From Marisa cornuarietis (taxonomy: Eukaryota > Mollusca > Gastropoda > Architaenioglossa > Ampullariidae), in contig SMMW01000046.1 of NCBI GenBank assembly GCA_004794655.1, forward strand, positions 6,745,501-6,809,500: 64,000 bases of DNA. Direction: 5' to 3'. Shown piece after piece: positions 35,165-47,100 of the stretch; position 1 is the first letter of the stretch; each line of letters starts with the position of its first letter. The position numbers were made by a program, and so were the translations under genes. The notes beneath the pieces are model-generated. The model had not been told where the DNA came from and made no database searches. It saw nothing but the letters and a program-made list of their open reading frames with translations.

Positions 35165-38100
35165 CTGTTAGGAAATTTAATGGCACATTACTTTTAAACA
35201 TTTTAAAATGTCCTTATATTGCTTTTCCTTGATTTATAGGATGATTATGGCGCCTACATGTAAAACACCTCCTTAGATGTAGCTAGAAACATTGTGACCC
35301 TTCTGTAATGGATGGGAAAATATTAAGCTATTGAAAAAATATACAACACCTGCTTTTTTGAGGTTGACGAAAAATTTCACTGTAAAAAATTCAAGGATGC
35401 AAGAAAGATCAACATCCTAACAATCCACTGTACCTGAGTGGGCTCAATAAAAGAAAGATGATGTTAACAGAAGTTAAATCATACTCTTCTACATCTTAAG
35501 CCTCTAAGCCTCATTCTCATCACACTTACCATAATTCCTAGGTTTCCCAATTATTTTCTTTATTTTTTCAACGGTCTCTTTCATCATTGATGAGTGGTCT
35601 TTTGTTACATCTGAAACAGTGGCAGTGGACTAAAATAAAATCATAAGGGCTGTTCCTTTATACCTATAATACTCATCTGGTAGTGAGACCTCTCAGCAAT
35701 AATCAGGAACAGCATACATATATGATAAAAAAGAAAGAAAGTCAAAGGAAGACATAAGCATACAGAATACCTTCACAAAGAAGTATTTACTAATAATAAT
35801 AATAATACATTGAACTTTAATAGTGCCATATCCCGATCCTATGGTCAGGTTCGTGGCGCTGTACAGAAAAAAGACACACACAGGCATACATATAAATAAC
35901 ATAGAATGCCATAGAAGATTAAAGATATGTAGCCAGAAAACTGTAAATGCTCCTTTCCACTGTTTAGCTTTTCAGCATTGTCAGATTTCTTTGAATTAAT
36001 GCTGTTTAAAGACTAAATTTCTCTTCTGTATCTAACATATGGTAAAAATGAACACTCAAAACTAGAAAGAGTATACAAAAATAGTATGAGTGTTAAAGAT
36101 CTTGTTACTCTTGTAAATATGAGCAAAATGCCTGATCTGTTGCAGCACACTGGTCAACATTATTTGCCTAGTTCAGAAGTGATATGGCTAACATACTTAA
36201 ACTACTTATATCACATCAAGAATCTTACGAGAAAGAAAAAGAGCATTCATCTCACTGACCAATTTTCTCTCCAGTAAATTCCAGTTCATCAAAGTAGTTG
36301 AGCACAGTTTCCTCCTCTGTGTTAACAGAATGATATTCACTGAGTCGTCGCATAAGCTCTTTTTCCGTGTTGTGTGTGCCAGCAACAACTGCTTCAGGCA
36401 GATTCATGACTCGTTGCTTTAGGAAATCGTCAGGCGCCTCGAGGCAAATGATAAACTGTGGCATGATGGTGTCGTCAAAGGCAGGCTTGCCTTCTTCAGC
36501 TTCCTCCTCATCTTCTACTACAGATTCACCATAAAATATTACAGGTTCATGACACAGTACAGAAGTGAAACTTTCAGATTGATGTTTACAATCAAAAACA
36601 CACCATTAATACAGGCCCAAGACTACATACCTGTGAAAAACATAGCATAACTCTTACAAATCTTTATAAAAAGAAAGAAAAGTAAGAGATATCAATACTG
36701 CTTATTCTGTATTCCTTCTCAGGATTCATGTCTGCAATGTTTAACCTGCATGCACAAGTTTCAATCTTCGTAAATGAAAATGTGGGATGGTAACAAATCA
36801 CAGAACTACAAAAATCAAATAGTAAGGTCCAAAGAATTCTGGACACAATTCATTACTCACAAGCAAAAAGCTCTCTGGCTTGTTCTGAAGTCTTTGGATA
36901 ACCATCCAGGATAAAACCTTGATTCTGGCAAGGCATTGACTTAAGGCGCTCCCGCAATAAGCGGATAACAAATTGGTCCTCAATGCGTCCTCCATTTTGC
37001 TCTTTGCTTTCATTGATCTGTTCCAGGAGAGCCTGTGCCTCTTCTGCTCCCATCTCACTCTCTTCCTCTTCTTCTTCCTCTTCCCCTTCCTTTTCATCTT
37101 CGCCTTCTGCTCGATGGGCTTTCATTTGCTGAAAAAGGGGAAAACAGCATCACTAACATTTCTATTGGACACCATGGTGGTTATCTGCCCCGTTTCAGAG
37201 TGGTTTTTTTTAAAGAGGATGACCACTGTGGTCACTGAAAACATCTTTGACTGGAAAATTTATAAGGTACTAGAATGAAAATTATACATGCAACACAGTA
37301 TGCAAGCTTATGTTTTAAAATTTAGACAAATATAATTCTTAAATTCAACTGAAATTTCAGGCTTAAGTTAAAACAAATGTTGTGACACTGTCAAAACCAT
37401 TCTTGAAAACTTCTCTTGTAACAGGAAATAAATTATACCAAGTTATCCACCAAATTTTTAATTTTCACTAACCTAAGTAGATGGGTATCAAATCTGTTAC
37501 GGATTGAATTTAAATGTAACTGTTTATACAACTGTTATTTGTATGTGTCCTATAAAAAGGATGCTTGTGGCAAGAAGTGTGCACAATATAAACTATAACT
37601 ACATGGTCAGAATTCATCTAAAGCTCTTTAACAGTTAAAACTCAGATTTGCATAAGTTTTGCTGTGAACTAAAATTCTCCTTCTAGGCAATAAAAAATAC
37701 TTCATTCATCTTCTTGTCTTTGGTCAGTTCGGTTGCATGAATTGTTTTTTAGAAAACCCAATGCTATGCTCCAAATGGTTATTAAATAAAGAAAAAAAGT
37801 ATATGCAATTGGATTTTACATACATGAAAATTAGTGAAAATTTATAAGTGAAAGATTCTCTGTTCTTAACAATAACAGAGCAAAGACAGCATCAGACAAA
37901 TGAGTGAAACCACACTAGAAGAATGATACATACAAGCTGCTCAATTCCTTCATCAATCGCTTCCTTAATTTTGATATGGTGCAACTTGTAAAACTGACAT
38001 AACTGCTGTATGACTGTAGTCTTCCCCGATGCTGGAGGTCCCAGAATAACAACCCGCAGTGGCTGCAACACAGTATACCATATATAGTAATCATATAAAT

Positions 38101-41100
38101 ACTCAAACAAAACCATAAAAATAAACACCACTTTACATCAAAGTTATAAAGACACATGGATGAATAACATAATAAATAATTTTAAAAAACTTTCTAACTG
38201 TACAAAGCGACAGTTTGCTCTCATAATTCATTAGTCCAAAACCTCTTATTTCACCATCCCCCCCATCAATTCTGTGCACTGGTCAGGTGCTTCAGTAGTT
38301 GTCTCCACCTCTATGTCATGTCGATCTACTATGTAACACATTTTCTGATTTTTTCTTCACTAAAGTATCTGGTGTGATCTTGCTAATCTGGATGGTTCTG
38401 CTGCTGCCAGCTTGAATGTATCTGCTTCTAAATGCTCTGAGTCTATTCAAGAACGATTACCCTACAGAATTTGTATATTCCACCCAGTGACACAAGCAAA
38501 TGTCAAAGAAATCCTTTTCAATGCCAAACCAACTACTTGCTTGCTGGATCCTGTACCCATCGCCGTGCTGGTTGAATATATTGACCCATTCTTGCCTTCG
38601 ATATCCAACATCATTAATAACAGTCTATCATATGGCTTCCTTTCACCACCATTCAGGTCTGCAGATGTAAGACCACTCCTTAAGAAACTGACTAAAGATC
38701 AAAACAACCTCAATAATTATTTCTGGTTTTGAATCTCTCCTTCCTTTCCAGATTCTTAGAAATGATTATCCTCAAACATTTCTTTGAATACTTGAATGAT
38801 TACTTTTTGCTGTTCTCTCAACAGTCAGCATCACATCCATTGCACAGCACCTAAGGCTGTGCTGCTACAAGTTACAGATGGTGTCTTGTTGGCTCTTGAT
38901 CATGAAAATCTGTCTTGATTGTGCTTGATCTCAGGTAAGCATTTTACACTCTTAATCACAGCGTACTTCTTGATTATCTCGCACGTCTCAGTGATACCTC
39001 TGGAACTGGTCAAGCTATTTTGGAAACTATTTGACTCGTTGCACACAGTCAGTTGTTATTAATAATGTTTCATCCACACCATTTTATAACACTTTTCTTA
39101 TCCCAGAGGGCAATTCTATTCAAATTCAATTCAAATCTATTCTGTCATTTGGAGTTCCACTAGGATCTGTTCTTATGCCAATTCCTTTTGTCATGTACAC
39201 CAAAACATTCTGTTCCCTTATTAACTATCATGCTGTTTCCAGTCTGTCATTTTCTAGTGATACATAGATGTCTCTATCACTCTGTTTGTCATCTCCCATA
39301 TTATCCAATATAAGAGGACCCATGCCATCCCCTTCACATCTTCTACCTGCAAGATATGACCACCATATCACTTATATTTGGAATGTGTTTAATGCAGCTA
39401 TTCATCATATCAGTACCATCAGATGGTCATACCTTGATGGTCAAACAACAGAAGTACTGTTTGTTCAATTATGCCAACAGAGAGCTCAAAACTCTGCTGC
39501 GTGCCTTTCTTCCTAGTCAAAAAAGCATGATCATGCCACACCCTGTATGCTTTACTAGATTCCTATGTTAGCCTGAGTTGATTACTAGCTGTCTGTGATT
39601 ATAACTTCATCTGTGGGTAATATGCTTACTATTTACTTTCCATTGAGACACCTTCATTCCTTGGCAGACCCCACTATCTTACAATTGCCGAAAGTTTGCA
39701 CGAAAGGTTTTGATAAGTGATCCTTCTCTTTTGTTAGATCCAGACTATGGAACTTGCTGCCATTGTTATTTGAAACCATTAAGTCTGTTCCAAGTTTCAT
39801 GCAGGTGTTAAATAATTCCTTGTTTTGGATGTAGCTCTTGCAGTAACTCCATTTTTGCTGTAGTCCTGTTTTGTCCATAGTTAAGGTGCATGTCTGTGCA
39901 TGTGTGTGCATGTGCAGATGAGCACATGTGTGTTTTCAGTGAGAGAGAGTATTGTTATTTAACACCCTGTCCTATTAGTTGTACATTACATATTCATGGC
40001 CTAGTAATGTGAAGGTCATGTTCTGGGATTCCATGCTACAAAAGCATCCTGATTATTATTATTACTTATTACATCATAAGTCAAAAGACAGCTAAATGAT
40101 TAAAACATGAAATGTCACTATCTGGCACAAACTATGTTCTGGAGAAAACATCACCACACCTACTTTGCCAGCCCCCTGGGCAAAAAATAAAAGAAAAAGA
40201 CATTACTTTCCATTTTTTAAATTCACTGATTTTCAGAAGCCCAATGTCTTAATATTTTCTTAACTTTTGCCATCCTTCCAATCCTAGAGGATACTTTACA
40301 ATAATCATGAGTCCTAAAGGTACAGACAAATATTTCCTTTGCTATTTAGTCACCCAAACTCTAATCATTTTTTTCAAGTTAACAAAAATATCCTGATCAA
40401 AGTGACTGAAAGGCATGAACACGCATGATTAAACAGCAATATTCTTTCTGCAATACATACTTGCAAACTGCGACTGTCTTTATATTCTTTAATCACTTCA
40501 TGGATGTTGTCAACCAGCCCTGTCTCTGATACCCAGTTAATGTGCATGTTTTCCTTTACATAGACAGCATCCATGCGTAGATTCACTAGCAGCTGGTCAA
40601 AGTCAGCTTGCTGTTCAAAAACAAATAAAAATTTTAATCCAGGTGATGGATATGTGTGTGTGAATGTGTTTGTGTATATGCATGCATGCGCACATGAGTT
40701 AGAGAGAGAGAAAGAAGAACTAAGAGAAGGACAGAGTGAGAATGATTGAATCATTAGCTAGAATAGATGGAGGGAATAAATGGAAAAAGAGATATATATA
40801 TATATGGAATGCATCTAACATTCATGTATAAAAACCAAGTTAATCTCTGATACTTTGAGACAGACAAGAAGAGAAATAACATGAAATTTAGAGCTATTTT
40901 TACTCATATAGTTTCCTGTCATTTGTAATCAAAATGCTGCTTTCTGTTACATAGAGATCAGCTCTGATTCTTTAAATTACCAGAGCCATGAAAAGGCTTA
41001 ACTATAGGATATTCCAATCAAGATTCCCAAAGAAGAAAAATGGATACTGTATATAACTAAATTGTTAGACAATACCTCATTCAACCAATGTAACTATTTT

Positions 41101-44100
41101 TGTCACATGAATAAACAATATTTCTTTATGGTCTAGAACTGTGCATCACATACACCATTATAAAACAGAAGAATAAGCTAGCCCCCATCAATAAATCTAA
41201 GCAGAAGGATGATCACTCACAAGATGTGAGCAGTTAGTGGCTACTTGCTCAAGAGAAAAGGTCACCTGTGACAGTGCAGTTCCAATGGCCACTTTAAATG
41301 TTTTGATGATGATGATCTGAAAGGGCACCATGCCCATGCACATGCAAGCACGAACACACACACACACACATGTATGTACATGCACTGGCGGGCACATGAA
41401 GGTAGGTACATATATACAAACTCTCATAACAAATAAGTTAATGGGCGTACAAGAATGGAAACAAACCTCAATATCTCTGCTGAGAAGAGCCTCTTCTTTT
41501 GAGATATATTTGACTTTCCGTGAACCAAGATTCTTGCTCACAGCCTGGGAAGAAAAAGATTATTTCTCATAAGACGTGGTTGTGACAATGTTGAGTAGAC
41601 AGATTTACAAGCATTCCCTGTCGACTTTAATTCTGTCATATGCTTTCTTAGCTCCTTTTCTGCTTCTGCTTGTGAATGGCTTGCTTAACTATTTCCAGAG
41701 TAAATACTAAAAGCAGTGTAATTCAGGATTATCAGCCAAAGAGATAATTGTAATTAAATGGTTTTACTACGAGCATTACTACTTACAACAAACATAGTTG
41801 TCATTAGTTGTGATTATAGCCAATTGACTGTTCCAACTGTTCATCTTCCTCTGCAGGCACTCTCCATTCTTAGTGTTTGTTCCTTGATTCCTCTTTGTGT
41901 CTTCTATGTCTTTTATTGCTTTTCTGCATATTTATTTCTCCTTCCATCCTTCATATTCTGTCCACGTTTCCTATTTGTCTTAAGCATTGAGAGCATGCTC
42001 CTACATAAGCATGATTATGTGCTATATAAATGACACATTTATTATTATTAAATGGCTTAATTATACTTTTAAATTGCTGATAAATTTTCAGATCATAAAT
42101 TGTATTCTTACCTTTACAATGTCATTTAGTGAGTTTTGTGAATCATCCTTCGCCAACAGGTAACGCACTTTTGGGCGGGAATCAGCTATGTTCTGGATCA
42201 CACTGAAAATATGATAAAGTCGCACACTTTAAACTGGGGTTACTACAAGAATGATTTTTTTTTTATTTTTCAAGCCATAGAGACAAAATGAAAAGCAGCA
42301 TATAAACACAGCTGCAGCTTTGCCGGAGATTTCAAAGAAATCATATTAACCTGGTTTGTTCCTGCATTCAGACTGAATTTCACAAACAAAACTTACGCTG
42401 CCAGATCCTCGATGTGTATAGTTGGCACAATATTCTCTCCATTCCCAAAACATTGCAGCTGAGGGGCATTATGCCAGGCAGACTGAAGACATAAATATTC
42501 CAAGTAAATATCATGTCTCATTCTCATTAGACAATTGGCTTGATTTTACAGCATCAACAATATTAATAATAGACAGCTATTAAAGCTCATTTCCTATTCA
42601 GCAGTGAGCTCAATGCATGTAAATATAAGAGTAACACTTGAAACAAATACAGTAGCACAACTGCAAACTGCAAAAGCAAAGGCAAGGGAAGAACAGGTGA
42701 TGGAAAAAGCAGACAACCAGCTACTAATTACAAAAGAGGTAGGTCTTAAGGCAGCCTTGAAAGCTTCAAAGATGGTCACTGAATGAAGTCTGCTGAGACT
42801 TCTTTCTGACAACAGTAAATTTGCATCAAGAATGTCCCCTGCTGCCTGTGATGCTCAACATCTTCCTGGAAAATGTCATGCTGGAAGTAGAGTCTGAGTG
42901 AGACTGGGTGCATCAGGTTTTTCACAAGAAAAGCTCTTACAAAAACATTCCAATGTTATCAAATGTCTTTATTTTTTCATCTTATTTTTGTGTTAAACAT
43001 AAAAATAAATTAACAAAATCATAAGAAAAAATAAATCAATCAGTAATAAATAAATTGAAAATGAAAATATAATAATAATACAGCAGATGTAGAAGAATGA
43101 AGAAACCACATATAGTTGCTGACTAGAGAAATGTAATTATTTTTATTCAGATTCAAATGTCTCTATTAACAGTTCTTTAACATTTAACTTTCTGAACATG
43201 AATGGAACATAGACATAAACTGTTTTGAACATGGCTTCTTCTGCCTACTTCTTGCTGCTAGAGATCTGGCAGCTCTTACTCTCGCATAGTGGAGCCACAT
43301 TTGGCTTAAGGGAGGAAGCAGTTGAGACCCTCAGTAGGGCTTGAAGATGCTCATCAGTAAGTCTGGATCTGTACTTGAAGTTCAAGGTAGAGAAGAGCTT
43401 TTTGCACAAATATGTGCTCCCAAAAAGACACATGGTCAGCTTGAACATCCGGGAAAGCTCAGGGAAGCTAGGGGGCAATTCTCTCAAAAATTGCCCGAGC
43501 TTGTCTGCTTTTCCACTCACCTCCCTGAACTTGGCTTTGAGTTCAGAGTTGTACTGCAGGTCAATGAGCACAGGAGGGGCATCTTGCACATCAAAAGAGA
43601 AGGGGTCCGCAAAAATTTGAAATGTGGCTCTGTGCATCTTGAAGTCTGCAAATCTGTGATCAAATTTCTCCTGTAGCTTCAAAATGACACCCACATACTC
43701 GTCACCACTGAATGGTGTGCCTGCATCCATGAGTGCCTTGTATGCTGGGAAATGGCAAAGGTTTTTCTGAGAAAGCTGGGATTTCCATAACATAAGTTTT
43801 GTACAGAATGCTCTCATGTTGTAATAGGCAGCACTGACAAGTTGCCCCTGGCCTAGTAACCTTGTTCAGTGCATTAAGCTCATGTGTTATATCAACAAAG
43901 AAAGCTAAGTCCATGAGCCATTTTGGATCTTTTAGCACAGGAACAGCAACCCCATCTTTCTCCATGAAGGCTTTCACTTCCGCTCTCAGCTCAAAAAATC
44001 TCTTCAATATGTTTCCCCTGCTAAGCCAACGTACCTCGGTGACGTAGAGCAGCTCCCCATATTCTGACTCCATTTCCTCTAAAAAAGCACGAAACCTTCT

Positions 44101-47100
44101 ATGCTTTAAGCCCCTGGATCTGATTTGGTTGATGCATTTCACAACGAAAGACACCATATTGTCAAACTTCAGGCATTTGATGCAAAGGGCCTGCTGATGA
44201 ATAATGCAGTGCAGAGCAATGGCCTCCAGCACACCTTCCTCTTACAGTTTTTTGTTAACAAGTGCCACCAGTCCATTTTTCCTTCCTGTCATTGATGGTG
44301 CTCAATAGGTTGTTATTCCAACAAACCTCCTCCAAGGCAAACCGGCATTCTCAATGGCATCACAGAGCTGGTGAAATATCTCCTGAGCGGTTGTCTGGCC
44401 ATGCATTGGAATCACTGTAAGCAATTCCTCTATGATTCAAAATTGTCATCAACACCACGGAAGTAGATTGCGATTTGGGGAGTGTCGGTGATATCTGTGG
44501 TCTTATCAAGAGCGACTGAGTATACATTGACACATGTTGCTTTCTCACACAGTTGATCATAAATGTCACTTGACAGGTCAGAAATGCGCTCTGCTACGGT
44601 GTTGGCAGAAAGGCTGATGTTGCTAAACTGACCTTTCTTTTCTGGACAGACAATACTTGCAGCCTGTAATTTCCATGGCCACCTCTGCTTCTGAGCCCGG
44701 GGTAATGGCGCAAGTTCGTAATAAGCCCGGATGATGTCCCGCGTCCGAGAGCAATATGCCCCACCGTGATTGGTAGGTTCATTCAGCTCCTCACACAACA
44801 CTGAAAAGTGGGATTTGTATCTGTCGTATCCTAGGGCTAGTACTATGATCTATGACCTCGTCTCATAAAGTAGCGATATACAGAGGATGGCGGGAAGCCA
44901 GAGGACAGTTGACAGAAACTGGAAGTTGCAGACTAAGGAGCGAGAGAGCAGAAGATATAACAGTATCAAACTCGGGCCGCACTAACATTAAACTTTGTTA
45001 TTGAGGTGGGGGCCGCAAACTATTGTCCCAAGGGCCGGACATGGCCTGCGGGCCACGAGTTTGAGACCCCTGCTGTAAGGGCTGACTTGGCTGACAGGGC
45101 TTCAACATCTTAGGGGCTCAACCAAAAAAGCCAATAGCATACCGTGGCAACTTAGAGAAAGATTTTAAAACTCAAACATTTCCTTAAACCCTTTAGTAAA
45201 TGAATACTTTATAAGCTCATTAGGGAGATGTTGTAGACTTTCATGAGTGTTACTGGAACAGGTCACCGGTCTGAGGGTTGCTCAGAACTGTGATTGTAGA
45301 ACTCCTGCTAGTCTAGCAGGCGAGAGCCTGATATTTATTAGGGAAGATAAAAGGTGATGAAAGAAAAGGGAAGATGGTTGACCTCTTCCCCTTGTCATAC
45401 TCCAGGCATGGTGCTTGACTTACAGCTCACTACCCACAGCCACTTTCTGTACATTTACCTTTTTATCAAATGTTTGAGGATGTTACTTGGATGTTACAGC
45501 TACTGTCATCTGTACCCTACTCCCCATCTGCAGAATATATTCTATTTGTGAACACTAATAAAAATACTATGTCAATTAAGCCCACTGCATTTGCAATTCT
45601 AGAACTTACTTTAAAAAGATAATGGAAGATGTTTTCCTCTTCACCATACGTAAGGCCAGCACATACCACATATGTAACAAGCTTGGCTTTGTTCTGAAAA
45701 AAGTGGAAAGAAAAAGCAGAATGAAAAAGATGCCTGTCCCTCTGACAGACACCAAAATATTTAGCAACATTGCTTCTTTTTGCTGTTATAGAACATTCCC
45801 CAATATATGAAACCATATGAGTGCATTACTACTGCTTGCTAGCTGCTTGCTGAAGGTTCACTAGCTGGGTATTTCTTTTTAAATTCTATATGGTTTACAT
45901 ACAATAATGCCCAAACTGTTCTGCTGTTTTTCTGAAGTATTTAGATCATACAGAATAAAAACTGCTTGCTTTTGGACGATATGTTTTTAACTTGCCGTTT
46001 TGCCCAGCTTGATTACAGTTTTCTCAGCACTGATGTGTTCCTTGAAGTTTGGGTGAGGCTTCCTTCGCCGATAGTCATCTTCTGTGAATGGTATTTCTGG
46101 ATCATCCTGGTACAGAAAGTGTGTGTCTAACAATGGAACACGCAAATATGTTTTGGATGATATTTCTTGGTCATACTGTAATGGGACATTCATGCCTACT
46201 TACAATACCATGTAAGCAACTAAAATGTCCTGTCATCAACTGGAAAATCTACCCCACATACAGGTTTAAAAACAACTCTGTAATCCATGGACAGTAAACT
46301 GTTTCAAATCATTAAAGAGAAGAAAATACTCATTCAGATCAGCCACACTTTTATTTCTTTACGATGTTCAGATGTTGAAGTAAAAAATCTGAGCTGAGAT
46401 TTTTCTTAAAGTATAAAGTCATTAACAAGAATATTGATCATCCCTTTACTCACAGGGTCTAAAGGTTTGCTTTTGGCCCACGTCATACAGGTTGATATGA
46501 GTATGAACATCTTGGGCTTGTCAATTCTATCCAGATCAGCATGCAGCTCTGTAATAATTAATATTATTGCGCTTTACATAGCTAACAATAAATCTATACA
46601 TTGAAATAAATTACATGACTGTTTTTCCTATTGAAAGGGTTTTCTGAAATCAATGTTGTTATGTTTAGAAACATATAGATGCAAAATTAGCAGCAACAGA
46701 ATGTAAATGTAAATGAAAATATAAACAGGCATCTCTCATTGCACTGAAGCACAAATAAGTCATGTAAGAGATCTAGTTTCAAATTAGATAAAGAACTTTT
46801 GCTAAGAGGTTTGAAAATGTAAGTGATCTGGAGTTGGGTGGATGGCAGGGTGGGATGGATGTCTGAAAACATAAAAGAATTTAGGTCAGCAATCTTACAT
46901 TTGTAATAATCAAACATGCAGAAGCTAATATTATGTCATTACTTGTTATCACATGTTAGTGAAAATTTTGTATGCACAAAAACAAGTCACTCAAAATTGC
47001 AGCAGTATGTTGACATCGGGATCAAAATCATGATAATATTAACACATGAACATATATTTTTATCCTGAGACTGGTCAATAAAAATCCAAATATGTTTTTA

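Noticed and set aside
43341..43676. Plus-strand frame of 111 codons
   Set aside because: Antisense shadow of the hAT transposase.
46106..46193. Longer N-terminal extension of AK7 exon 5
   Set aside because: The acceptor at 46,106 gives the family sequence LDP-DDPEIPF without an insertion, so the shorter exon is preferred.
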